Shown: piece after piece, positions 6,606 to 12,974 of the stretch
How the letters are laid out: every line of letters begins with the position of its first letter
How positions within the stretch are numbered: the stretch's first letter is position 1
IMG/VR virus record: IMGVR_UViG_3300005664_000049
Span: 1 to 28,866 of that record
DNA from: a virus
Direction: 5' to 3' (one strand)
Length of the DNA: 28,866 nt
Notes under the pieces: model-generated
Database searches by the model: none
The model's input: the letters and a program-made list of their open reading frames with translations, nothing else
What the model was told of the DNA's origin: nothing
Translations under genes and position numbers: made by a program

Positions 6606-7877
6606 TCAGGCTCCGTCAATTTTCGTGACGTAGATAGAATCGACAGCCGACAGACCACCGTAGTAGCTGGCCTTGATTGAGAAGATCAAGTCCTGGTTGA
6701 ATGCTGACTCGCTATCGCGACCCTGCACTGCAGTACGGAGCGGCCAAATCTCCGTCCACACGAACTGCCGATTGAAGTCGCCGATGTAGTAGTCGTCGGT
6801 GTTGACTTCATCAACAAACGGACTGGAGACCACACGGGAGATAAAGCCCGCGACAGGCTGATTGTACTGGAACTGGATGCCGCCCGAAGAACTCGGTTCG
6901 TAACCGACCTGAGTCGGATAAACGATCGTGTTTGCGGTTGCCCGCAGCGATTCAGGAACCAGAATGGTCAGGTTGCTGTTGATACCGCCGATAGGACGAG
7001 CCGTACCGTCGATACGATCATCAGTAACCTTGGTTGCCCGGAACTTACGAACCAGATCAAGATCGGTCCAGTCAACCAGCGGTGACGCTGTGCTGAACCC
7101 GGTCAGACCACCAGAACCGACGTAGTTCAGGTTGCTTGCATCAGTGTTGTACAGCGTCTCGCCAGTTCCCTGGGGACGATACACATAGACGCTCGAACCC
7201 GCATCTGCATCGATCAGCAGACGCATCTTCCGACGCTCCTGCTCACCCTTCAACGATGTACCGAGCATAGCTGCCCGGCGATAGCATTCACCCGTCTGAT
7301 CGAAGATCATCAGTTCTTCGGTGAGACGCAGGATGCGACCACGCTTCGTTTCCGAAGTTGTCACATACTTCTCACTGAAGTCCGTTTCTGGGTAGGGGTG
7401 ACCTTCCAGAACTTCATCATCAGGAGCAGCGATGTGGGTCAGACCTGCCAGCCGCTGATTACGCAACTGCTGGTTAGGCATAATGGTCATCAGAGTGTCA
7501 GCAACGCTAGGCACTGCATCGTAAGCCTCGATCATCTTCGAAGAGATGAGTGTCGAGGTCAGAGTAGCAAATGCCTGCGAGCGGACAGCCGCGTTGGATT
7601 CGGTGAAAACCCGTGCGTTGATCTGATGCGGCTCAAGGCCTTCGTGATCGACAAACTTGACTTCTTCAGCGATCTTGCGCCAAGAGCCGCGTTCATCCAT
7701 CGGGTCAATAGCACCCATCCACAGACCAAGTTGCTTAAAGCTAGGCACGGCGTGCTCAGCCTTCAGCTTACCTGACTTCAAACCTTCAGTCAGGGTTTCG
7801 AAGACCAGACGGCAGCCATCGGCGACCGGACGGTCTTTCGTGAGTCCAGTGAAGAACTCTTGATTAAGACGTACCAC
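6606..7877 (-). CDS. Major capsid protein (HK97 fold)
   Basis: 423 aa from GTG at 7877-7875 with AGGAG ahead. The size and secondary-structure pattern fit an HK97-type shell protein: an N-terminal helical region, a long central spine-helix stretch (TEELMIFDQTGECYRRAAM then LKGEQERRKMRLLIDADAG), a beta-rich P-domain and a C-terminal strand set ending SIYVTKIDGA. It follows protease/scaffold and decoration-like genes in the standard order and has its own strong terminator, as expected for the most abundant virion protein. No cleavage site is obvious; the protease may remove part of the first ~100 residues. Confidence 0.85.
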   Translation of the reverse strand: MVRLNQEFFTGLTKDRPVADGCRLVFETLTEGLKSGKLKAEHAVPSFKQLGLWMGAIDPMDERGSWRKIAEEVKFVDHEGLEPHQINARVFTESNAAVRSQAFATLTSTLISSKMIEAYDAVPSVADTLMTIMPNQQLRNQRLAGLTHIAAPDDEVLEGHPYPETDFSEKYVTTSETKRGRILRLTEELMIFDQTGECYRRAAMLGTSLKGEQERRKMRLLIDADAGSSVYVYRPQGTGETLYNTDASNLNYVGSGGLTGFSTASPLVDWTDLDLVRKFRATKVTDDRIDGTARPIGGINSNLTILVPESLRATANTIVYPTQVGYEPSSSGGIQFQYNQPVAGFISRVVSSPFVDEVNTDDYYIGDFNRQFVWTEIWPLRTAVQGRDSESAFNQDLIFSIKASYYGGLSAVDSIYVTKIDGA

Positions 7878-7889
7878 GTGAATCTCCTA

Positions 7890-8375
7890 TTAGCTACCGA
7901 AGGCTGCGTTAGCGTTGGCACTAGCCGTATGACGGGCAGAACCGAACGTACACTGGATGCGGGTGGCGCTTGAAGTGACGCCGACGTGGCATCGACCAAT
8001 TGCAGCGGCTGCCGCACATTCCACAACCTTCTGGTTTTCCAGAGCGTTGCCGGAAGCCTTGGCAGGCCCAATCAGACCACCAGTCAGGACTGCATCAGCG
8101 GCCTGATCGTATTCCCAAACTGATGCCGGATTGACATCAATTGCAAGCGTAGTGGCTGCATCACCACTTGCACGACCTTCAGCAGCAACCCCAATAAACA
8201 CGTTATTGAAAGCCGCCTGTGTGGTCGCAATATTCGTATCCCAGGTAAAGGAAGCTGCAGGCTTTGCATCATCCGTATCCAGGAACATCATGTCACCCTT
8301 AGTGACCACCGTAGTCGAATCGACCGGGTAGTCCTTCAGAGTTACAGGACCAAGCCGATGAATAGCACGGGCCAT
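7890..8375 (-). CDS. Capsid decoration or stabilisation protein (probable)
   Basis: 161 aa. ATG at 8375-8373 has AGGAG eight bases ahead. Beta-rich and small-residue-rich, with an FIGVAAEGRASGD turn and an alanine-rich C-terminal half (VVECAAAAAIGRC). Its place between prohead protease/scaffold and major capsid genes matches lambda gpD-like and similar decoration proteins, which trim the expanded shell. No strong family motif is visible. Confidence 0.55.
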   Translation of the reverse strand: MARAIHRLGPVTLKDYPVDSTTVVTKGDMMFLDTDDAKPAASFTWDTNIATTQAAFNNVFIGVAAEGRASGDAATTLAIDVNPASVWEYDQAADAVLTGGLIGPAKASGNALENQKVVECAAAAAIGRCHVGVTSSATRIQCTFGSARHTASANANAAFGS

Positions 8376-8385
8376 TTAATTCTCC

Positions 8386-8862
8386 TTATTCGCCAACAAA
8401 CTTGGCAAGGTAATCAGCAGCGCTAAAAGCCTCTGCCTTTGGTTCAGTTTTGACTACACGTTCCGGAGAACGTACGGTCCCTGTTGGTGCTGATCCACCG
8501 CGACTGACTGCAGCCTTGCGGTCCTCGATCAACGGCAGACGAGCATCTGCAGAAGCGCTGAGCAGCATAGCCATAAACTGCTCACTCACGACCACAGGGT
8601 CAGCAAGGTCCAATCCAGCTTCTGTCAGCAGTCCCTTGACGGCTGTCTCGTCAGCGAGCTTCTGCTCTGCCTTTACGTAGTTCTCAAGTTTGGGCTTGAT
8701 CTCGGCAACCTCAGTCCGCAGATTAGTCACTTCACCAAGCAGGGAAGTGTTCTCGGACTTCAGGGTCTCGGCAGTAGCCGTTGCCTTGCTCAAGTCAGAC
8801 TCAAGAACTGCAACTCGGCCCTTGAGAACATCGTTCTCGGACTTCAGTTGTTCAAGTTCCAT
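8386..8862 (-). CDS. Nested scaffold protein in frame inside the protease gene
   Basis: In-frame ATG at 8862-8860 (M164 of the long protein) with AGGA seven bases ahead and AGGGA immediately before it. Starting here gives a 158-aa protein that contains only the coiled coil and C-terminal helix, the layout of lambda Nu3 inside C and of herpesvirus scaffold inside assemblin. Family logic and the ribosome site support separate production of excess scaffold; expression itself is an inference. Confidence 0.55.
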   Translation of the reverse strand: MELEQLKSENDVLKGRVAVLESDLSKATATAETLKSENTSLLGEVTNLRTEVAEIKPKLENYVKAEQKLADETAVKGLLTEAGLDLADPVVVSEQFMAMLLSASADARLPLIEDRKAAVSRGGSAPTGTVRSPERVVKTEPKAEAFSAADYLAKFVGE

Positions 8863-9351
8863 TCCCTGATCCTGTTCAAAGAAAGTTTTGGTTGTGGCCG
8901 GACTAAAGACCACATCGACGGTAACAACCTGCTCGATGCACTCAACAGTCTGCCGATCCTTGCTCATCTTGCACATAGCAACATGAGACATGCCGATGTT
9001 CTTACGCTTGTTTTTAGCAAGTGTCAGAAGGTCAACACCACAGTCGATGGCACTCTCGATAGCGATGTCACCAAAAGGCTTGCCATCCACGAGGCGAACA
9101 TTCTGGATGAATCCAGCAACATCCCTAATCTTGCGATTTAATGGTTTGTCACTGTGGTCGATGCAGACAGCCTTACCTTCGTAAAGACTGACCACATGCT
9201 CTTGGTTCTTGAAACAGCTTGCTGGGTACTTGTACCCGTTTTTCGATTCGTTGCCGCAGAGTAGTACATTCTTGAGTACTCTACTTTCAGAATCTACTTC
9301 AACCGATTCAAGATTCAGTTCAAGTTCAGAAGTTAGCTTCTGACATTTCAT
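8386..9351 (-). CDS. Prohead protease fused to scaffold domain
   Basis: 321 aa, first gene of the leftward arm. Residues 1-160 look like a prohead serine protease of the herpesvirus-assemblin/T4 gp21 type: an ESKNGYKYP segment (35-43) like the SKNGRIYP region of gp21, CIDHSD with H66-S67, DVAGFIQNVRLVDGKPFGDI (77-96) and IGMSH with S122-H123. H66, S122 and H123 are the likely catalytic residues. Residues 164-235 form a coiled coil (ELEQLKSENDVLKG onwards), followed by a scaffold-like acidic region and a short C-terminal helix (AADYLAKFVGE). Such fusions cut the capsid N-termini and themselves during maturation. The start ATG has only a weak AAGAAG site. Confidence 0.8.
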   Translation of the reverse strand: MKCQKLTSELELNLESVEVDSESRVLKNVLLCGNESKNGYKYPASCFKNQEHVVSLYEGKAVCIDHSDKPLNRKIRDVAGFIQNVRLVDGKPFGDIAIESAIDCGVDLLTLAKNKRKNIGMSHVAMCKMSKDRQTVECIEQVVTVDVVFSPATTKTFFEQDQGMELEQLKSENDVLKGRVAVLESDLSKATATAETLKSENTSLLGEVTNLRTEVAEIKPKLENYVKAEQKLADETAVKGLLTEAGLDLADPVVVSEQFMAMLLSASADARLPLIEDRKAAVSRGGSAPTGTVRSPERVVKTEPKAEAFSAADYLAKFVGE

Positions 9352-9382
9352 TGAACATCTTCTTTCTGTTAGTAGACCATTG

Positions 9383-9411
9383 ATTATCTGTTTACTTTTC
9401 TACCACTACAA
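9383..9411 (-). promoter_or_regulatory. Possible leftward promoter for the structural arm
   Basis: On the minus strand TTGTAG (9411-9406), a 17-base spacer, then GATAAT (9388-9383), placing the start about 25 bases ahead of the protease ATG. The -10 is good but the -35 matches at only three positions, and it overlaps the base of a hairpin. AT-rich DNA makes chance matches likely. Confidence 0.3.
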
Positions 9412-9456
9412 AACAGATATCATTACTCTATCTAAAAGTAATGATACTTGTTTTGT
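9408..9456. repeat. Inverted repeat 1 of the AT-rich block
   Basis: ACAAAACA (9408-9415) and TATCATTACT (9418-9427) pair with AGTAATGATA (9437-9446) and TGTTTTGT (9449-9456). The stem is 18 bp with one 2x2 mismatch and a 9-nt loop. Confidence 0.85.
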
Positions 9457-9465
9457 ATTGTATGT

Positions 9466-9508
9466 TGATGATAGTAATACATATACCCATTTTACAGTAC
9501 TATCATCA
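9466..9508. repeat. Inverted repeat 2 of the AT-rich block
   Basis: TGATGATAGTA (9466-9476) pairs perfectly with TACTATCATCA (9498-9508); 11-bp stem with a 21-nt loop. Confidence 0.85.
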
Positions 9509-9562
9509 TTACTTGTATTGTACTTACTACATATACTTATTCATATCTACTTGTCTACTAAC

Positions 9563-9593
9563 GTAAACTTACGAACGAAGTGAGTAAGTTTAC
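9563..9593. repeat. Inverted repeat 3 of the AT-rich block
   Basis: GTAAACTTAC (9563-9572) pairs perfectly with GTAAGTTTAC (9584-9593); 10-bp stem with an 11-nt loop. Confidence 0.85.
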
Positions 9594-9633
9594 TGGTCTA
9601 TAGGTAAAAACAAAAAACAAATCTAACTGTCAA

Positions 9634-9700
9634 TGATAACTTACTCGTCTACTAGATAAGATCACTTCGTGATCTTATCTAGTATACTTGTAAGTTATCA
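9634..9700. repeat. Inverted repeat 4: 67-bp two-stage palindrome
   Basis: The inner stem ACTAGATAAGATCAC (9651-9665) with its complement at 9669-9683 has 15 perfect pairs and a 3-nt TTC loop. The outer stem TGATAACTTAC (9634-9644) with GTAAGTTATCA (9690-9700) has 11 perfect pairs. The two stems are separated by symmetric 6-nt sides. No run of U follows that would mark a terminator. Confidence 0.92.
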
Positions 9701-9703
9701 TAT

Positions 9704-9728
9704 ACAAGTATTACTACGTAATACTTGT
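9704..9728. repeat. Inverted repeat 5 of the AT-rich block
   Basis: ACAAGTATTAC (9704-9714) pairs perfectly with GTAATACTTGT (9718-9728); 11-bp stem with a 3-nt TAC loop, only three bases after repeat 4. Confidence 0.9.
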
Positions 9729-9800
9729 TATCAATGTACTTACTTACATATAACCAGTGTAACGGGAATATGGCATATCCTACGGACCAGTCAAGAACCA

Positions 9801-9944
9801 GTTTCCGGAAGAATCTCCACCAGATGTGGTCAACATTGACATAACCCTATGGACCACAAGAGGATAAAATTTCTTAGATTTTTCCCGAAGGTTTCTCCAG
9901 TGTGGTCGATAGACGTGCCGGGAAAGTGACCCCTTCCGGGAAAG
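9801..9944. repeat. Iteron-like imperfect direct repeats
   Basis: Unit A (9801-9831) reads TTTCCGGAAG, then TCTCCA, then TGTGGTC; unit B (9881-9907) reads TTTCCCGAAG, then TCTCCA, then TGTGGTC, with a 4-base gap relative to A. A short CCGGGAAAG word follows twice at 9918-9926 and 9936-9944. Repeats of this type are typical of initiator or regulator binding sites. Confidence 0.6.
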
Positions 9945-9997
9945 CCTGGAAATCTGGGGCATAGACGACCTTCCAAAACATCACCAAACGCACCAGG

Positions 9998-10073
9998 ATG
10001 CCCCAGGAAGCCATTGGATGGGTCGGTCAATGGTTAGACACGTCTGGTCAAATTTGGGGACTTCCTGGGGCAT
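9998..10073. repeat. 13-bp inverted repeat with inner stem
   Basis: ATGCCCCAGGAAG (9998-10010) pairs perfectly with CTTCCTGGGGCAT (10061-10073). Inside it CCATTG (10011-10016) pairs with CAATGG (10028-10033). There is no T-run, so this is not a typical terminator. Confidence 0.75.
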
Positions 10074-10155
10074 TCTAGAGCTTCGTACGTTTGTAGGATA
10101 CCTTTAGTGGCCAGTCTGGTCTGGAAAGTATTTCTACCTAGGTGACCACAGAGGC

Positions 10156-10185
10156 TTGACAAGAGGTCTCTGGGTGGTTTATCAT
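10156..10185 (+). promoter_or_regulatory. Rightward sigma-70-like promoter P1
   Basis: TTGACA (10156-10161), 18-base spacer, TATCAT (10180-10185). The -35 is perfect and the -10 matches at five of six positions. It lies about 110 bases before the first rightward gene, and a GACCACA word ends six bases before the -35. Confidence 0.65.
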
Positions 10186-10239
10186 CTGCCATCAGACACG
10201 GGGATGGTGGCTTCCGGGTTAGATCAGAACCCAACAGGG

Positions 10240-10268
10240 TTGACAGAGGCCGCTTGGAATGCTACCAT
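10240..10268 (+). promoter_or_regulatory. Rightward sigma-70-like promoter P2
   Basis: TTGACA (10240-10245), 17-base spacer, TACCAT (10263-10268). It lies 30 bases before the first rightward start codon. The same TTGACA ... TACCATT pairing recurs at 19920, which supports it as a phage promoter class. Confidence 0.6.
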
Positions 10269-10298
10269 TACCCCATCACTCACCCACAGGAGCGAGAA

Positions 10299-10487
10299 AT
10301 GACCATCGAAGAGATCAAGGCAGAACTGGCACAACGAGCAGGCACCAACAATGTTCCTGAAGTCTATGCGAATGAAGCTGCTGAATGGATCAATATGCTG
10401 TTGCGAACAATCGAAGCATGGTCTGCAATGTCAGATCATACTGGAGTAGGTGCTCTGAATAGGTACTCGAATGAGCCGATCCGATAA
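10299..10487 (+). CDS. Small early protein of unknown function
   Basis: 62 aa from ATG 10299 with AGGAG eight bases ahead (an upstream in-frame ATG at 10254 lies within promoter P2 and is rejected). First gene of the rightward arm. Acidic N-terminal helix (TIEEIKAELAQRAG), then a second helix around EAAEWINMLLRTIEAW. First-gene position behind two promoters suggests early expression; function not recognised. Confidence 0.6.
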   Translation: MTIEEIKAELAQRAGTNNVPEVYANEAAEWINMLLRTIEAWSAMSDHTGVGALNRYSNEPIR

Positions 10488-10497
10488 GGAGTAAGAC

Positions 10498-10680
10498 GTG
10501 CGACTGACACCGCAGCAGGAACTAGAACTGATCCAGTTCAATCGTTCGATCTTTGATGAGATTGACAGTAGTCAGTTCGATTCACTGATGAAGGAACGTC
10601 AGAGATCGCCAGAAGATCGAAAGCGATGGGAAACACCGCAGGCATACGCCAAACGAATGAGAAAGCGGGCAGGTCAGTGA
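10498..10680 (+). CDS. Small basic protein of unknown function
   Basis: 60 aa from GTG 10498 with AAGGAG six bases ahead. Helical, with an acidic first half and a strongly basic C-terminus (AYAKRMRKRAGQ). Its stop overlaps the next GTG. No recognised domain. Confidence 0.5.
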   Translation: MRLTPQQELELIQFNRSIFDEIDSSQFDSLMKERQRSPEDRKRWETPQAYAKRMRKRAGQ

Positions 10681-10967
10681 CAGTCATCGAACTGATTGAA
10701 CAATTGAGGAACCTTCCACCCAATGCTACGGTGATATGCGGACTCATTGATGGGAGCAAGTGGGAGATCAGCCATGCCTCGCTTTCTAGTGTGAAAGGAC
10801 CAGACGGACCTTTCGTTGAGCTGTCTTCGATCTTCAATGCTTATCGGGATGTCGAGTTCCCGACCTTCAGCGACAAGTTGCAAGAACTAACACAATACTC
10901 ACAGGACTTAGGAATGTACTCACCAGAAGTACTCTCAACTCCTAACCCACTAGTGCGAGCACCCTAG
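10677..10967 (+). CDS. Small phage protein of unknown function
   Basis: 96 aa from GTG 10677, which overlaps the preceding stop as GTGA. The N-terminus TVIELIEQLRNLPPNATV is typical of a widespread family of small phage and plasmid proteins of unknown function that begin with T-V-x-E-L-I-x-x-L and a L-P turn. I rejected an upstream ATG at 10626 because it lies fully within the preceding gene. Confidence 0.5.
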   Translation: MTVIELIEQLRNLPPNATVICGLIDGSKWEISHASLSSVKGPDGPFVELSSIFNAYRDVEFPTFSDKLQELTQYSQDLGMYSPEVLSTPNPLVRAP

Positions 10968-11122
10968 CCGATAAGGGGCGATAGCCGCTATAACGGTGTG
11001 TAGTAAGATCGGTACGTGCATGGCTGAGCGTATGGGGCTGGGTTCAACCATGACCAGTCTTTCCTGTCTATCCTCTAGGACAGCTCATCAGCCAATAGAG
11101 GTCCAATACACAAGGTTCAAAA

Positions 11123-11455
11123 ATGACAAAAGAACGGCTCAAGTATCTACTGGACTCAGGCATCATGCAGGCCGCAGTAGGCGGCAAGGCTCTGCAGTAT
11201 CGAACACACTCTGACTCATCCTGGTTTGATGTTGAAGGATTCCCGGACTTCAATGCTACTGTGGAGTTCCGGGTTAAGCCTAAACTCCATGTACCGAAGG
11301 TAGTCAGGTTTGGTGACCTGGATCACGACACAAAGTTCAAGCATGTAGAGTGGTGTGTCATCCGTAGTGATGGTACAGGCGACATTGTTCCAACATGTTA
11401 CACTGATGGAGAATGTCAAATTGGCGATAACTGCACTGTTGTATTGCCAGCATAG
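11123..11455 (+). CDS. Phage protein of unknown function
   Basis: 110 aa from ATG 11123 with AAGG ahead. The first part (LLDSGIMQAAVGGKALQYR, then a W and VEFRVKPK) follows a pattern common in small phage proteins, with an N-terminal helix and a small beta domain. The second half is beta-rich. A 155-base gap before it holds no convincing gene or terminator. Confidence 0.5.
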   Translation: MTKERLKYLLDSGIMQAAVGGKALQYRTHSDSSWFDVEGFPDFNATVEFRVKPKLHVPKVVRFGDLDHDTKFKHVEWCVIRSDGTGDIVPTCYTDGECQIGDNCTVVLPA

Positions 11456-11464
11456 GAATGAATC

Positions 11465-11650
11465 ATGTTAATTGAGCAGACACTAAGCGAAGGGATTCGC
11501 TCAGATCACCGAACGACAAAGCTGGATAGCGAAATCAGGCGGCTTCTTAGTAAAGAAGTACTTGATGATGCAGACCGCTTTAACTGGTTCTATTTGACTT
11601 CTCCTCAAGAGGATTATGATGCCTACAGTGGAACACGGTTCGATCAGTAG
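11465..11650 (+). CDS. Small protein of unknown function
   Basis: 61 aa from ATG 11465 with AGGA ahead. Helical and charged, with no cysteine or membrane segment. Its last 35 bases overlap the next gene in another frame. Confidence 0.4.
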   Translation: MLIEQTLSEGIRSDHRTTKLDSEIRRLLSKEVLDDADRFNWFYLTSPQEDYDAYSGTRFDQ

Positions 11651-12053
11651 GTCTGTAGACGACCCTATCAAGATGCTGCTGGTAGGCATGCTCAAGAATG
11701 CGTCTGACGATATCGACCGGTTCATTGAGCATTCTGACAAGGACTACTTCTCTAACACTAAGCCATCGCAGAAGTGCGTGAGAGAGTTCCTTAGACCTGT
11801 GGTCAATGTTATCGAGTGGCTGGCCTCTGCTGATGATACTTCAGCAACACTCATCACATTCAACAACGCCTGTGAGATGCTCGGATTAAATCCAGAAGCA
11901 ACTCAGGAAATGTTCATTCGCAAACTACGGAAACTGCCCAATGCAGGACGTATTACAATCCATCGTTACATCCGAACAATACTTTCAGATTGCGATGCGA
12001 GACGGTTCTATTTGCAGTCTCGTAGGCGGTCGAATGAAGATGACGATCGCTGA
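11616..12053 (+). CDS. Protein of unknown function
   Basis: 145 aa from ATG 11616 (a second ATG follows at once at 11619) with AGAGG three bases ahead. Mostly helical, ending in a basic then acidic tail (RRRSNEDDDR). It overlaps the previous gene by 35 bases and the HD-hydrolase frame by up to 113 bases. No domain recognised. Confidence 0.45.
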   Translation: MMPTVEHGSISRSVDDPIKMLLVGMLKNASDDIDRFIEHSDKDYFSNTKPSQKCVREFLRPVVNVIEWLASADDTSATLITFNNACEMLGLNPEATQEMFIRKLRKLPNAGRITIHRYIRTILSDCDARRFYLQSRRRSNEDDDR

Positions 12054-12528
12054 GGTCGCTCATAGCCTTAGCGGTGTCAATAGCTTCAACGGTCATTTAG
12101 GACAGTACAGCACTGCCCAACACTCGTGCCTAGTCAGCGACATGCTGGGCGGCTCCTACTGCGGGCTGATGCACGACGGACATGAAGCAATTTGTGGTGA
12201 TGTTAGCACACCAGTAAAGAATGCATTGAACCTGCTAGGCAACGGTGTGTGGCGTGAATTCGAGAACGCTATCGCTAAACGGTTCTGTCATTATTGGGGA
12301 GTAACATTCCCATTCCCAGAAGCTGTGCATAAGGCAGACCACCTGTCACGTCGCATTGAAGTAGCGTCTTTGGCGTCTAACGAGATGAAGGCTTCTTTGC
12401 GTAAGCTAGGGCTTGAACCGTTGTACGACATTGAGTGGATGATCCAGGAAGTCTGGACTCCAGATAGAGCCTTCAGCGAGTTCATGGATCGCTTTAACAA
12501 ATTAGGACCGACTGGGAGAGTTCGATGA
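11941..12528 (+). CDS. HD-domain nucleotide phosphohydrolase (YfbR/DatZ-like)
   Basis: Up to 195 aa. The HD signature is clear: FNGHLGQYSTAQHS with H52 and H61, then GLMHDGHEAICGD with H78-D79 and D87, then VHKADHLSRR with D133, the metal ligands of HD hydrolases. The order ALS..N.FNGH..YS.AQHS..HD..EA..GD...P.K matches phage HD phosphohydrolases that dephosphorylate dNMPs or dNTPs, the group that includes YfbR and DatZ. It probably adjusts the dNTP pool. The start is uncertain: ATG 11941 (weak GGAAA) overlaps the previous gene by 113 bases; ATG 11995 is the alternative. Confidence 0.75.
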   Translation: MQDVLQSIVTSEQYFQIAMRDGSICSLVGGRMKMTIAEVAHSLSGVNSFNGHLGQYSTAQHSCLVSDMLGGSYCGLMHDGHEAICGDVSTPVKNALNLLGNGVWREFENAIAKRFCHYWGVTFPFPEAVHKADHLSRRIEVASLASNEMKASLRKLGLEPLYDIEWMIQEVWTPDRAFSEFMDRFNKLGPTGRVR

Positions 12529-12974
12529 TCGAACTGTACAACGCCGACTGCCTGATTAAGATGGCAGACATCCCAGATGGTTCGGTTGATATGGTGCTTG
12601 CCGATCCGCCTTATGGGACCACAGCTTGTAAGTGGGGTTCGGTAATACCATTTGAACCTATGTGGTCTCATTTGAAGCGGATCACTAAGGCAGACTCAGC
12701 TATCGTGATGACGGCTAGTCAGCCGTTCACTTCTGCACTGATTATGAGCAATGCTGGAATGTTTAAGTATTGCTGGGTGTGGCAAAAAAGCAGGTCAACA
12801 GGATTTCAGGATGTTCGCTATAGACCATTAAAAGAACACGAGGATGTCTGTGTGTTTTCTCGTGCTGGTTGTTCGACTGGGAAGCGTCTTGGCCGATCCT
12901 TCATCGGGATTGAGAAGGACGAGAAGTATTTTGCAATCGCAAAGGAAAGGATCGACAATGCAGTCTGTGATTGA
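12525..12974 (+). CDS. DNA methyltransferase, internally deleted (probably inactive)
   Basis: 149 aa from ATG 12525, overlapping the upstream stop. Residues 1-115 match the catalytic half of beta-type amino-methyltransferases: ADPPYGTTACKW (26-37), then WVWQKSRSTGF (85-95) and LKEHEDVCVF. Immediately afterwards the chain reads CSTGKRLGRSFIGIEKDEKY (116-135), which in the family is the part after the SAM-binding motif and normally lies about 100 residues later, behind HPTQKP and DPF.GSGSTG. Target region and most of motif I are missing although the frame is intact. Family members are usually 220-260 aa. An in-frame deletion is the simplest cause. Confidence 0.7.
   Translation: MIELYNADCLIKMADIPDGSVDMVLADPPYGTTACKWGSVIPFEPMWSHLKRITKADSAIVMTASQPFTSALIMSNAGMFKYCWVWQKSRSTGFQDVRYRPLKEHEDVCVFSRAGCSTGKRLGRSFIGIEKDEKYFAIAKERIDNAVCD

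Larger units (their letters stand above)
9352..10298. other. Non-coding divergent control region, candidate replication origin
   Basis: About 950 bases between the leftward and rightward arms without a convincing gene. The left half (about 9360-9770) is strikingly AT-rich and filled with perfect inverted repeats. The right half (about 9780-10250) has ordinary composition and contains imperfect direct repeats, a 13-bp inverted repeat, four GACCACA/TGTGGTC words and two sigma-70-like rightward promoters. Open frames here have no ribosome site and would overlap on the same DNA. An origin plus promoter region is the simplest reading; no initiator gene is seen nearby. Confidence 0.6.

Noticed and set aside
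9380-9583. Rightward 67-codon frame in the AT-rich block
   Set aside because: It is built from the hairpin DNA, has no ribosome site and a composition typical of random AT-rich sequence.
9601-9633. Leftward promoter with TTGACA at 9633-9628
   Set aside because: No acceptable -10 element at 16-19 bases; the nearest candidate is 21 bases away.
9634-9700. Large palindrome as a bidirectional transcription terminator
   Set aside because: The stem is AT-rich and neither side has a T-run of usual length; a terminator function cannot be excluded but is not supported.
9408-9728. CRISPR-like array
   Set aside because: Elements are unequal inverted repeats with different sequences, not equal direct repeats with spacers.
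9780-10234. Three leftward frames of 60-66 codons in the non-coding region (9780-9962, 9830-10030, 10034-10234)
   Set aside because: No ribosome sites, two overlap each other, low-quality protein sequence, and they run through the inverted and direct repeats and promoter elements.
10968-11122. tRNA gene or small gene in the 155-base gap
   Set aside because: A GGTTCAA-like word is present but no cloverleaf or acceptor stem could be drawn; the 72-codon frame from 10996 lacks a ribosome site and overlaps the next gene.
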